Origin: Microtetraspora niveoalba
Lineage (GTDB): Bacteria; Actinomycetota; Actinomycetes; Streptosporangiales; Streptosporangiaceae
Assembly: GCF_001570405.1 (NCBI RefSeq)
Contig: NZ_BBYM01000012.1
Location: forward strand, 1 to 64,000
DNA length: 64,000 nt
Reading direction: 5' to 3'
Of the stretch, positions 52,232-61,643 are shown piece after piece. Under the pieces are notes generated by a model. It had not been told where the DNA came from. It saw only the letters and a program-made list of their open reading frames with translations, and searched no databases. Each line of letters starts with the position of its first letter. Positions within the stretch are counted from its first letter, which is position 1. Made by a program: the position numbers and the translations under genes.

Positions 52232-52996
52232 GTGAGCGCGGGCCATCACCACCAGCTCTATCGGCCCGGCGACACGGTGGTCCACCGGTTGCCGCCGCAG
52301 TGCAAGCTGCTCGCCGCGGCGGGGTTCGCCGTCGCGGTCGTCGCCACGCCGCGCGAGAGCTTCTGGGCCTTCGCCGCGTACGCGGTCATGCTGGCGGCCG
52401 TCGCGGCGGCGGGGCGGGTGCCGCCGGGCTTCGTCCTGCGCCGCATGGTGATCGAGGTGCCGTTCGTGCTGTTCGCCGTCGCGATCCCGATCATCGGGCT
52501 GGGCGAGCGGGTCGAGGTCCTCGGCGTGTCGCTGAGCGTCGAGGGGCTCTGGGCGGGGTGGAACATCCTGGCCAAGGCCACCCTCGGCGTCGTCGCGTCC
52601 ATCCTGCTCGCGGCCACCACGGAGCCGCGGATGATGCTGCTCGGCGCGCAGCGGCTGCGGTTGCCGCAACTCCTGGTGCAGATCGCCATGTTCATGCTGC
52701 GCTACATGGACGTGATCATGGACGAGATGCGCCGGATGCGGGTCGCCCGCGAGTCGCGCGGGTTCGTCGCCAGGGACGTCCGGCAGATCCCGGTGCTGGC
52801 CAAGTCGGCCGGCGCGCTGTTCATCCGCTCGTACGAGCGGGGCGAGCGGGTGCATCTGGCGATGCTCAGCCGCGGGTATACCGGAGAGATGCCGATAATC
52901 CGTGACATGTCGGCATCGCTTCGGCAGTGGGGGGCCGCGGGGCTGCTCCCCGGCCTCGCCGCGGCGACGGCCGTACTCTCCTGGAGTCTCACGTGA
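52232..52996 (+). CDS. cbiQ: CbiQ, ECF transporter transmembrane (T) component
   Basis: The 254-residue protein has five or six membrane helices and the coupling motifs MRVARESRGF and ERVHLAMLSRGY, which contact the ATPase. It starts with GTG 83 nt after cbiM. The stop overlaps the cbiO GTG (GTGA). The stretch MSAGHHHQLY near the start is His-rich, which may help metal handling. Confidence 0.92.
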   Translation: MSAGHHHQLYRPGDTVVHRLPPQCKLLAAAGFAVAVVATPRESFWAFAAYAVMLAAVAAAGRVPPGFVLRRMVIEVPFVLFAVAIPIIGLGERVEVLGVSLSVEGLWAGWNILAKATLGVVASILLAATTEPRMMLLGAQRLRLPQLLVQIAMFMLRYMDVIMDEMRRMRVARESRGFVARDVRQIPVLAKSAGALFIRSYERGERVHLAMLSRGYTGEMPIIRDMSASLRQWGAAGLLPGLAAATAVLSWSLT

Positions 52997-53742
52997 CATC
53001 TCACCCGGTTCCGTCGCTGGAGGTCAGCGGCCTGGCCTACGCGTACCCCGACGGCACCCAGGCGTTGTTCGGGGTGGACCTGACGATCGGGCGGGGGGAG
53101 CGGGTCGCCCTGCTCGGCCCCAACGGCGCGGGCAAGACGACGCTGGTCATGCACCTCAACGGCATCCTCGCCGCCGGGCACGGCTCGGTCCGCGTGGCCG
53201 GGCTCGACGTGCGCGCGGACACGATGAAGGAGATCCGCCGCAGGGTCGGGCTGGTCTTCCAGGACCCCGACGACCAGCTCTTCATGCCGACCGTGCGCGA
53301 GGACGTCGCGTTCGGCCCGGCCAACCTCGGGATGCGCGGCGCCGAGCTCGACAGCCGGGTCAGGGACGCGCTCGAACGCGTCGGCATGCTGGACGCGATC
53401 GACCGGCCGCCGCACCACCTCTCGTTCGGCCAGCGCAGACGGGTGGCGGTGGCCACGGTGCTCGCGATGGAGCCGGAGATCCTCGTGCTGGACGAGCCGT
53501 CGTCCAACCTCGACCCCGCCGCCCGCCGCGAGCTGGCCGAGATCCTGCGGAAGCTGGACGTGACGGTGCTGATGGTCACGCACGACCTTCCGTACGCGCT
53601 GGAACTGTGCGAGCGGTCGCTCATCCTGTCCGCCGGGGTGATCGCGGCCGACGCCCCCACCCGCGACCTGCTCTCCGACGCCGATCTGCTCTCCGCCCAC
53701 CGGCTCGAGTTGCCGTACGGCTTCGCGGTTCCGGCCGTTTGA
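52993..53742 (+). CDS. cbiO: CbiO, ECF transporter ATPase
   Basis: The 249-residue ABC ATPase has Walker A GPNGAGKTT (about 38-46), Q-loop FQDPDDQLFMPTV, signature LSFGQRRR, Walker B ILVLDEPSSNLDP and the H-loop His (MVTHDLPYA). FQDPDDQLF is typical of CbiO/EcfA. GTG at 52993 overlaps cbiQ by 4 nt with GGAG upstream. Only one ATPase gene is present, so the motor is probably a homodimer. Confidence 0.95.
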   Translation: MTSHPVPSLEVSGLAYAYPDGTQALFGVDLTIGRGERVALLGPNGAGKTTLVMHLNGILAAGHGSVRVAGLDVRADTMKEIRRRVGLVFQDPDDQLFMPTVREDVAFGPANLGMRGAELDSRVRDALERVGMLDAIDRPPHHLSFGQRRRVAVATVLAMEPEILVLDEPSSNLDPAARRELAEILRKLDVTVLMVTHDLPYALELCERSLILSAGVIAADAPTRDLLSDADLLSAHRLELPYGFAVPAV

Positions 53743-53749
53743 TCACGAT

Positions 53750-53784
53750 GGTGAACTTCACCCACGGTGATGTCGAAGTAAAGT
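53750..53784 (+). promoter_or_regulatory. Promoter region of the STAS gene
   Basis: Palindrome GGTGAACTTCACC (53750-53762) overlaps a possible -35 TTCACC; TAAAGT (53779-53784) lies 16 nt further on as the -10. It may be an operator site. Confidence 0.4.
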
Positions 53785-53806
53785 GGCCTCGCTGAGGAGG
53801 TCCACC

Positions 53807-54151
53807 ATGAAGCTGCGGCTCGCGCGTCGATCGCTCTCCGGCGCCGTCGTCGTGGTGGTCGCGGGAGAGCTCGACCTGTTCACCGCACCGATACTGCGCG
53901 ACGAGATACGCGACGCGATCATGCAGGACGGCGCGACCGTCGTCCTCGATCTCGCCGACCTGTCCTTCATGGACTCCAGCGGGCTGAGCGTGCTGATCGA
54001 GGCGTGGCGGCTCGCGACGAGCGAGGGCGGGGGCGTGTGCCTGGCCGCGCCGCAGCCGCCGGTGGCGCGCATCCTGCGGACGACCGGCCTCGACCGGCGC
54101 ATGAAGGTCTACCCCGACGTGGACACCGCGATTTTGACCCACCCTGAGTAG
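53807..54151 (+). CDS. STAS-domain anti-sigma factor antagonist
   Basis: The 114-residue protein is a single STAS domain with the phosphorylatable serine motif FMDSSGLSVLI (about 56-66). In SpoIIAA/RsbV-type switches the unphosphorylated form binds an anti-sigma kinase. No partner kinase or sigma factor gene is adjacent, so the partner is unknown. GAGGAGG precedes the ATG at 53807. Confidence 0.9.
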   Translation: MKLRLARRSLSGAVVVVVAGELDLFTAPILRDEIRDAIMQDGATVVLDLADLSFMDSSGLSVLIEAWRLATSEGGGVCLAAPQPPVARILRTTGLDRRMKVYPDVDTAILTHPE

Positions 54152-54184
54152 AACTTCATTCGGTTGGCGCGTTAAGGTCCGGCT

Positions 54185-54964
54185 ATGGATCTCAACGGAG
54201 CAGCAGCGATCATCTCGGGCGGTGCCAGCGGCCTCGGCGAGGCGACGGCACGCGAGCTGGCGGGCGTCGGCGCGACGGTGGTCATCGCCGACCTCAACGC
54301 GGAGCGGGGCAAGGCGATCGCCGACGAGCTCGGCGGCGTGTTCGCGCAGACGGACGTGTCCGACGAGGCGTCGGTGCAGGCGGCGGTCGACGCCGCGGTC
54401 GCCACCGGCAAGCCCCTGCGCGCGGTGATCAACAGCGCCGGCATCGGCTGGGCCTCCCGTACGGTCAACCGGGACGGCTCCCCGCACGACCTGGCGTCCT
54501 ACCGCAAGGTCATCGAGGTCAACCTGATCGGCACCTTCAACCTCATGCGCATCGGCGCGGCGGCGATGGCGAAGACCGAGCCGGTGGACGCCGACGGCGC
54601 GCGCGGCGTGGTCGTCAACACCTCCTCGGTCGCGGGCATCGAGGGCCAGACCGGCCAGGTGGCCTACTCCGCGTCCAAGGGCGGCATCATCGGCATGACC
54701 CTCCCGGCCGCCCGCGACCTCGCCGCGATCGGCGTGCGCGTGCTCACGATCTGCCCCGGGATCATCGACACCCCGATCTACGGCAAGATCGGCGACAAGA
54801 ACGCCGATGAGTTCAAGGCCAAGCTGGCCGCGCCGGTGCCGTTCCCCAAGCGCATGGGCCGGGCGTCGGAGTTCGGCCACCTCGTCCGCAGCCTGATCGA
54901 GAACGACTACATGAACGGCGAGGTCATCCGGTTCGACGGCGCCATCCGCTTCCAGCCCAAGTGA
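54185..54964 (+). CDS. Short-chain dehydrogenase, 3-hydroxyacyl-CoA dehydrogenase type 2-like
   Basis: The 259-residue SDR has SGGASGLG (11-18), VINSAGIG, catalytic Ser in NTSSVAG and YSASK (YxxxK), and [11 protein letters not shown]. The acidic DL after strand 2 (VVIADLN) indicates NAD+. It resembles HSD17B10-type enzymes. The enoyl-CoA hydratase gene follows with overlap or a 14-nt gap, so it probably acts in fatty-acyl or branched acyl-CoA oxidation. TAAGGT lies 6 nt before the ATG. Confidence 0.87.
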   Translation: MDLNGAAAIISGGASGLGEATARELAGVGATVVIADLNAERGKAIADELGGVFAQTDVSDEASVQAAVDAAVATGKPLRAVINSAGIGWASRTVNRDGSPHDLASYRKVIEVNLIGTFNLMRIGAAAMAKTEPVDADGARGVVVNTSSVAGIEGQTGQVAYSASKGGIIGMTLPAARDLAAIGVRVLTICPGIIDTPIYGKIGDKNADEFKAKLAAPVPFPKRMGRASEFGHLVRSLIENDYMNGEVIRFDGAIRFQPK

Positions 54965-54978
54965 GCAAGGTGGATCAC

Positions 54979-55743
54979 GTGTCTGACGAGGTTCTCGTAG
55001 AGGTCGACGGCGGCGTCGCCGTCGTCACGATCAACCGGCCCCAGGCCAGGAACGCGATCAACGGCCCGGTGGCCCGCGGGCTCGCCGCCGCCATGGACGA
55101 GCTGGACGAGCGCAAGGACGTCTCCGCCATCGTGCTCACCGGAGCGGGCGGCACGTTCTGCGCGGGCATGGACCTGAAGGGGTTCCTCAGCGGCGACATG
55201 CCGGTCGTCGAGGGCCGCGGCTTCGGCGGTCTCACCGAGAACCCGCCGAAGAAGCCCCTCGTCGCGGCGGTCGAGGGGTACGCCCTGGCCGGCGGCTTCG
55301 AGCTGGTGCTGTCGTGCGACGTCGTCGTCGCGTCGGAGGCGGCCAAGTTCGGGCTGCCCGAGCCCAAGCGCGGCCTGGTCGCCGCCGCGGGCGGGATCAT
55401 GCGGCTGCCCCGGCGCATCCCGTTCCACGTGGCGATGGAGATCGCCCTGACCGGTGACCACTATCCGGCGGCCAGGCTGTACGAGCTGGGCCTGGTGAAC
55501 CGGGTCACCCCGGAGGGCGGCGCGCTCGCCGGAGCCCTGGAGCTGGCCCGTTCGATCGCGGCCAACGCGCCCCTGGCGCTGGCCGCCACCAAGAGGATCG
55601 TCGTCGAGTCGGCCGACTGGTCGCGGGAGGAGATGTTCGCCAAGCAGGGCGAGATCGCCAACCCGGTGTTCGGCTCCGCCGACGCGATGGAGGGCGCCGC
55701 CGCGTTCGCGGAGAAGCGCGCGCCCAAGTGGACCGGCGCCTGA
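54979..55743 (+). CDS. Enoyl-CoA hydratase/isomerase (crotonase family)
   Basis: The 254-residue crotonase has the oxyanion segments FCAGMDLKGF and GYALAGGFEL and both catalytic glutamates (in GGFEL and in LPEPKRG), equal to E144/E164 of the rat enzyme. GTG at 54979 is preferred (AAGGTGG upstream, homologues start SDEVLVE); GTG at 54961, overlapping the SDR stop, is an alternative. It hydrates 2-enoyl-CoA, with the SDR doing the next oxidation. Confidence 0.9.
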   Translation: MSDEVLVEVDGGVAVVTINRPQARNAINGPVARGLAAAMDELDERKDVSAIVLTGAGGTFCAGMDLKGFLSGDMPVVEGRGFGGLTENPPKKPLVAAVEGYALAGGFELVLSCDVVVASEAAKFGLPEPKRGLVAAAGGIMRLPRRIPFHVAMEIALTGDHYPAARLYELGLVNRVTPEGGALAGALELARSIAANAPLALAATKRIVVESADWSREEMFAKQGEIANPVFGSADAMEGAAAFAEKRAPKWTGA

Positions 55744-55758
55744 CGCCGTCGTCGCCCG

Positions 55759-55795
55759 CCCCGTCCCCTCTCCCGAGCCCGGGGAGGGGACGGGG
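55759..55795 (+). terminator. Terminator after the SDR-hydratase operon
   Basis: An 11-bp outer stem (CCCCGTCCCCT / AGGGGACGGGG) continues with a CCC/GGG inner pair. It starts 16 nt after the stop. Confidence 0.75.
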
Positions 55796-55885
55796 AGCCC
55801 GCGACCGCCTGGGGGCCGTCCTGAGCCCGTGGGATCGTGCCCCGCGAGGTCCGCACCCGCGGCTTCCAGTGCGTAGCGTGAAGTG

Positions 55886-56518
55886 ATGAACGAGTCCGGA
55901 GCACCGGTTCCCCCTGCCGGACGGTCGGCCCGCGACCGCGTGGTCGGTCTCCTGAGCGGAGCCCTCGGCAGCGCGATCGTCATGACCGTCCTCCTCGGCG
56001 CCATGTGGGCGGTCGAGGTCGTGGACTACGTCGAGGACGGCGCGCTCGACCGGTACGGCATCGTCGCGCACGACCCCGACGGCCTGGTCGGCATCCTGTT
56101 CGCCCCGTTCCTGCACGACGGGTTCGGCCATCTGATGGCGAACTCGCTGCCCCTGCTCATCCTCGGCTTCGTCGCCGCCATCCGCGGCGTCGGCCGGTTC
56201 CTGGCGGCCAGCCTCGTCATCGTCCTGGTCAGCGGCGTGGGCGTCTGGCTGACCAGCCCGCCGGGGACGCTCACGGTCGGCGCCAGCGGCCTCGTCTTCG
56301 GCTACTTCGGGTACGTCGTCGCGCGCGGCCTGTTCGACCGGCGCGCACTCGACATCGTGCTCGGGGTCGTCGTGGCGGTCCTGTACTACTCGATCCTGTG
56401 GGGAGCGCTGCCGAGCGAGCCCGGGATCTCGTGGCAGGGCCACCTCTTCGGCCTCGTCGGCGGGGTCGTCGCCGCCTGGTTGCTCCGCCGCCGCCGCGCC
56501 GTGCGGGAAGGGGCGTGA
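55886..56518 (+). CDS. Rhomboid-family intramembrane serine protease
   Basis: The 210-residue protein has about six membrane helices. Rhomboid motifs are HDGFGHLMANS (H-x-x-x-N type loop), nucleophile Ser in GASGLVFG (GxSG) and the catalytic His in WQGHLFGL. It cleaves membrane proteins within the bilayer; the target is unknown. TAGCGT lies 6 nt before the ATG at 55886 (leaderless). Confidence 0.9.
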   Translation: MNESGAPVPPAGRSARDRVVGLLSGALGSAIVMTVLLGAMWAVEVVDYVEDGALDRYGIVAHDPDGLVGILFAPFLHDGFGHLMANSLPLLILGFVAAIRGVGRFLAASLVIVLVSGVGVWLTSPPGTLTVGASGLVFGYFGYVVARGLFDRRALDIVLGVVVAVLYYSILWGALPSEPGISWQGHLFGLVGGVVAAWLLRRRRAVREGA

Positions 56519-56687
56519 CGCGGGACCGCCCGCGACGGTGCCCCTGAGCGCCTGTCCGCGTCCAGGAGCGCTCGTTCCCCCGTACCGCATCAAAGGGGTG
56601 AGAGCCGGGCGATCGGTCCGCTGCGGCGCTCCTGGGGCCTCTCCCGGCGGGTCCGTACGGCCTGGCGGCAGGGCCGGCGGGCGGAGG

Positions 56688-57239
56688 TCAGTGGTCGTGG
56701 TTCTGCGCCGACGCGTTGAGCATCCGGTCGATGAGGGCCAGCCCGACCGCGGACACGATGAAGACCAGGTGGATCAGGGTCTGCCAGAGCATCGTGTCGG
56801 TGCTCATCTCGCGGGCCCTGATGAACGTCTGCAGCAGGTGTATCGACGAGATGCCGATGATCGCGGTGGCCAGCTTGACCTTGAGCACGTTCGCGTTGAC
56901 GTGCGAGAGCCACTCCGGCTCGTCGGGATGCCCCTCAAGGTTGATCCGCGACACGAAGGTCTCGTATCCGCCGACGATCACCATGATGAGCAGGTTGGAG
57001 ATCATCACGACGTCGATCAGCCCGAGCACGCTGAGCATCACGGACTGCTCGACGTTCATGCCGCTGGCGCTGAAGTCGCCGGTGAGCAGATGCCACAGCT
57101 CGACCATGAACTGCCAGACGTAGACGCCCTGGGCCACGATGAGCCCGAGGTAGAGGGGCACCTGCAGCCACCTGCTGGCGAACATCACGTAGCCCAGGCT
57201 GCGCTGCCGTGCCCGCAGTTCCCCCGAGGTCGAACTCAC
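56688..57239 (-). CDS. YqhA/UPF0114-family membrane protein
   Basis: The 183-residue protein has four membrane helices (about 18-40, 62-90, 115-135, 148-168) and matches the YqhA (TIGR00645) pattern: ASRWLQVPLYLGLIVAQGVY, MISNLLIMVIVGGYETFVSR and LKVKLATAIIGISSIHLLQ. GTG at 57239 follows AGGAG at 6 nt; a GTG 15 nt upstream is possible. Function is unknown. Confidence 0.87.
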   Translation of the reverse strand: MSSTSGELRARQRSLGYVMFASRWLQVPLYLGLIVAQGVYVWQFMVELWHLLTGDFSASGMNVEQSVMLSVLGLIDVVMISNLLIMVIVGGYETFVSRINLEGHPDEPEWLSHVNANVLKVKLATAIIGISSIHLLQTFIRAREMSTDTMLWQTLIHLVFIVSAVGLALIDRMLNASAQNHDH

Positions 57240-57364
57240 CGTCGCTCCTGTCACATGTCGTACGTGCGGGAGAAAACTTTACGGAGGTCCGGCGACCGCT
57301 TGGGCACACGGGTTTCCCGGAGTGCCCCACGGGCTGCTCCGGGGGAGCGAGCCCGGACACGCCG

Positions 57365-57396
57365 CGGGCCGGCACGCCTCTCGGCGTACCGGCCCG
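57365..57396 (-). terminator. serC terminator
   Basis: An 8-bp outer stem (CGGGCCGG/CCGGCCCG), one mismatch, and a 5-bp inner stem (ACGCC/GGCGT) with loop TCTC, 70 nt past the serC stop. Confidence 0.6.
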
Positions 57397-57466
57397 GTCA
57401 CGGTCACGGTCTCGGTCTCGGATCGCCCCGACCCGATCGGATCACGGCAGATCAGGTCGGATCAGG

Positions 57467-58609
<1,143 letters not shown>

Positions 58610-58705
58610 CTAGACCCAGGTCCGCAATGTGAGACATCATGGTGTGCCCGCTTCATTGATCATGAACTGAGCCGAATCAGCGTTTCCGTTCCGGGAGACA
58701 ACCGC

Positions 58706-61435
58706 GTGGCCAGTCCGCATGACGCGATAGAGGAACTCGTCCGCCGACCGGCGTTCTGGCGGACCGATCAGCCGCTGCCCGTCATCGTCGTCACCGGCTC
58801 GGACGGCGCCGCCTTCGAGGCGGCGAGACGGCTCGCCGCCCCCTTCCAGGACGTCCTGCCCCACGCGACCGTGGAGTCCGGCGAGTACGGCACGCTCCGT
58901 GAGCTGGTGGCCGGTCTGGCGGGGGAGCAGGGGCAGCTCGGCAAGCCGGTGGGCGGGTCCTTCCTCCCTCCGCCGCGGTTCTCGCTCGTCCAGTTCGTCC
59001 TGTGGGCCAGACGCCAGCGCGACGAGCCGCCGTCGGACGACGGGACCGCCGGACGCTGGCCTCCCGACCCCCGGTCGCGCAAGGGCCAGGACGAGTTCAA
59101 GCAGCGCGTCAAGGAGTGGCGCAGGGCCAGGTACGGCGGGGACCGGGGGCGGCGCACGTCGGCCGACTTCATCGGGCGGGCGGCCACCACCTGGGTGCCG
59201 CTGGGCACACTCGCGGTGTGGCTGGCCGGAGGCGCCTCCGACCTGGTCGGGCTGATCCCGTGGGCGTTCGGCATCCTCGTCGCCCTCGCCGGCACCGCCG
59301 GCCAGGCGGTGCTCTCGATCAGGGGGTCGTACTTCAACGTCTGGTTCAGGCGGCAGCCGTACGTCACCCGGCGGCGTTTCGAACGCCTTCCGAGGTACGC
59401 GCTGCGGCTGGCGAACGCGAGCGACGACGAGATCGACCGCCTGCTCGTCCACGCCTTCTGCCAGGACCTACGGCAGGCGTACAAGAAGTGGATCATCCCT
59501 CAGCCGGGCTGGGGCCGGGGCCTGTACGGCATGCTCGTCCTGGAGGCGCGCGGCCCGGGCGAGGCCACCGAGCGGTTTCTCCAGATCTTGGAGGAGACCG
59601 GGGAGGACACCGGGCTCCTCGCCCCGATCCTGGTTCTGGTCGCGCTGCCGGAGGAGTTGCGGGAGGAGCGGACGCGGGCCGTCCCGACCCACCGGCTCGC
59701 CCGCCTTCCCGCGCTGGTCGCCGACTGGCGCGGGCGGGTGCGGCGGAGGGTGCCCCGGCTGCGGCTGGTCGTCGAGGCGGACGGCCCGCTCCCCGACACC
59801 GATCACCGGCCGCGGCTGCTGGGCAGTCGGATGCGGTCGCTTGGCTACTGGTCGGTGGTCGCGCTGCTGCTCGTCGGCCCGGCCGCCTGGGCGGTGCAGC
59901 ACCAGCGGGACCGGCAGGCGCACTGCGGCGGTCTGGCCTGGGCCGAGCGGGTCGACGGGGAGTGCGTGGGCGTCGTCAACGCCTCCGGCCCCGCGCCCCG
60001 CGACCTGTTCCGGCCGGAGGTGACGAGGCTGATCGCGGAGATCGACAAGAACAACGCCTCCGCCGGACCCGACTCCGTCAGCGTGGTGCTGTTCGGGGAG
60101 TACTCCATCAGGGACCCCGAGCTGCCGGCCGACGAGGAGGACGGCGAGGGAGGCGGCAAGGCCGTCAAGCTGGAGGACAGCCGGTGGGCGGGCGCGCTGG
60201 CCGAGCTGACGGCGGTCGGCGAGTACCAGCGCACGGTCAGGTCCAACCCCCGCCTCCGCGTCCTGGTCGCGAACTCCGGCGACAACCTCCGCCAGGGGCG
60301 GCGCGGCGCGGAACTGATCAGGGAGCTGGCGGAGCACGACCCCCACGTGGTGGGGGTGATCGGCTTCCCGCGGAGCGTGGAGGGCGTCCGGGAGGCCATC
60401 CAGGTGCTGCACGAGGCCAAGATCCCGATGGTCGGCACCACCGGGACGGCCGACGAGCTCGGCTACGTCAGGGACGGCCCGGCCGAATCGACCAAGCTCA
60501 AGAAGGGGCCGTCCCGCTACTACTTCCACGTCGGCCCGACGAACTTCCGCGAGGCCACCCTCATGGCGCGGTTCGCCCGCCGCGCGCTCCGGAGCGGCTC
60601 GGCGGTGATCGTGCGGGACAAGTCGTCCGGCGACCAGTACACGGACAATCTGGCGGAGGACCTGGACGCCGCGCTCAAGCGGGAGAGCGTCGACGTCCGG
60701 CCCGGTGTCGAGTACTCCGTCCCCGACGGAGGCATCACCGACGCGGCCGGGGAGGCCTGCGACGAGAGCCCCGACGTCTACCTCTACGCCGGCCGCGCGC
60801 CGGAGTTCCTCGACTTCCTGCGGGCGCTGGAGAAGACGCCGTGCGGCGCGCGAACGGTGCGGGTCATCGCGAGCGACGACGTCATCAAGGTCGTCACCGA
60901 CCACGGGGAGCAGATCACGAACATGCCCCGCATCGAGGTCTACTACGCGGCGCTGGCGAGCCGCACCATGTGGACCCTCGACGGGGACCCCAAGCCCACG
61001 GAGTTCGTCGCCGCCCTGCTGAAGGGCGCCCACGAGAACGCGTCCGACGACAACCTGATCATCACGTACGACGCGGCCGACGTGATCTACCAGGCGGCGA
61101 ACCGGGCCTACTCGGCCGAGGGGTCGCCCAGCAAGGGCGACATCCTCTACGAGCTGGCCTTCACGTCGGGGAGCGCGGCGTTGAACGGGGCGAGCGGGGT
61201 CGTCGACTTCGCGGACGTGAAGCGGCACGACCCCGCGGACAAGGCCATCGCCATCATGCGGGTGGTCGGCGCCGCCCCGGCGCATTCGAAGGTCGAGGTC
61301 CGCTGCGGACGGCTGGCGACGGCGGGGTCCTCCGTGGCCGTCGACTCCGCCCAGGCGGGCGGCCTGTCCGGGCTGCGGGCTCTCTGCCAGAACCTCCCGG
61401 ACGCGCCCCCGGGAGAGTCCGCGCCGCGCCCCTGA
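58706..61435 (+). CDS. Chimeric membrane protein with C-terminal periplasmic-binding type 1 domain
   Basis: The 909-residue protein has four parts. (1) A cytosolic region (1-160) opening with VIVVTGSDGAAFEAARRLA, like a P-loop NTPase strand but lacking GK[ST]. (2) A membrane hairpin (about 162-205). (3) A cytosolic module (about 206-375) with RYALRLANASDDEIDRLLVH and LLAPILVLVALPEEL. (4) A third membrane helix (about 377-397) and an extracellular region. That region contains a leucine-binding-protein-like domain (about 460-890: VSVVLFGEYSI, HVVGVIGFPRSVEGVREAI, VGTTGTADEL, IITYDAADVIYQAANRAY). Transporter genes are absent, so it is probably a ligand-sensing receptor. GTG at 58706 follows GGGAGA; the open frame further upstream is a serC shadow. 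Confidence 0.75.
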   Translation: MASPHDAIEELVRRPAFWRTDQPLPVIVVTGSDGAAFEAARRLAAPFQDVLPHATVESGEYGTLRELVAGLAGEQGQLGKPVGGSFLPPPRFSLVQFVLWARRQRDEPPSDDGTAGRWPPDPRSRKGQDEFKQRVKEWRRARYGGDRGRRTSADFIGRAATTWVPLGTLAVWLAGGASDLVGLIPWAFGILVALAGTAGQAVLSIRGSYFNVWFRRQPYVTRRRFERLPRYALRLANASDDEIDRLLVHAFCQDLRQAYKKWIIPQPGWGRGLYGMLVLEARGPGEATERFLQILEETGEDTGLLAPILVLVALPEELREERTRAVPTHRLARLPALVADWRGRVRRRVPRLRLVVEADGPLPDTDHRPRLLGSRMRSLGYWSVVALLLVGPAAWAVQHQRDRQAHCGGLAWAERVDGECVGVVNASGPAPRDLFRPEVTRLIAEIDKNNASAGPDSVSVVLFGEYSIRDPELPADEEDGEGGGKAVKLEDSRWAGALAELTAVGEYQRTVRSNPRLRVLVANSGDNLRQGRRGAELIRELAEHDPHVVGVIGFPRSVEGVREAIQVLHEAKIPMVGTTGTADELGYVRDGPAESTKLKKGPSRYYFHVGPTNFREATLMARFARRALRSGSAVIVRDKSSGDQYTDNLAEDLDAALKRESVDVRPGVEYSVPDGGITDAAGEACDESPDVYLYAGRAPEFLDFLRALEKTPCGARTVRVIASDDVIKVVTDHGEQITNMPRIEVYYAALASRTMWTLDGDPKPTEFVAALLKGAHENASDDNLIITYDAADVIYQAANRAYSAEGSPSKGDILYELAFTSGSAALNGASGVVDFADVKRHDPADKAIAIMRVVGAAPAHSKVEVRCGRLATAGSSVAVDSAQAGGLSGLRALCQNLPDAPPGESAPRP

Positions 61436-61457
61436 CGGCCGGGCCTCCCGTACGCGC

Positions 61458-61561
61458 CGGGAAACGAGCCCGGGAAGCGGGCCAGGGAAGCGGACCGGGA
61501 AACGAGCCCGGGAAGCGGGCCAGGGAAGCGGACCGGGAAACGCGTCGGGGAAGCGGGCCGG
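61458..61561. repeat. 38-nt tandem repeat, 2.7 copies
   Basis: Two identical 38-nt copies (61458-61495, 61496-61533) and a diverged partial third. Each unit is itself three ~12-nt GGGAA(A/G)CG-type subunits. It lies between convergent genes, 22 nt after the receptor gene stop. Confidence 0.85.
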
Positions 61562-61571
61562 AAAAGGAGAC

Positions 61572-61594
61572 GGCCCGCACCGGATGTGCGGGCC
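61572..61594. terminator. Terminator between receptor gene and citrate synthase
   Basis: Perfect 9-bp stem GGCCCGCAC/GTGCGGGCC with loop CGGAT. Confidence 0.7.
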
Positions 61595-61643
61595 GAATCA
61601 GGGGACGGCCGACGGGAGTCGGCGCGCGGTCAGGTCGAGTCGG

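Noticed and set aside
61458-61561. 38-nt repeats considered as CRISPR
   Set aside because: The copies are directly adjacent with no spacers, and there are no cas genes nearby.
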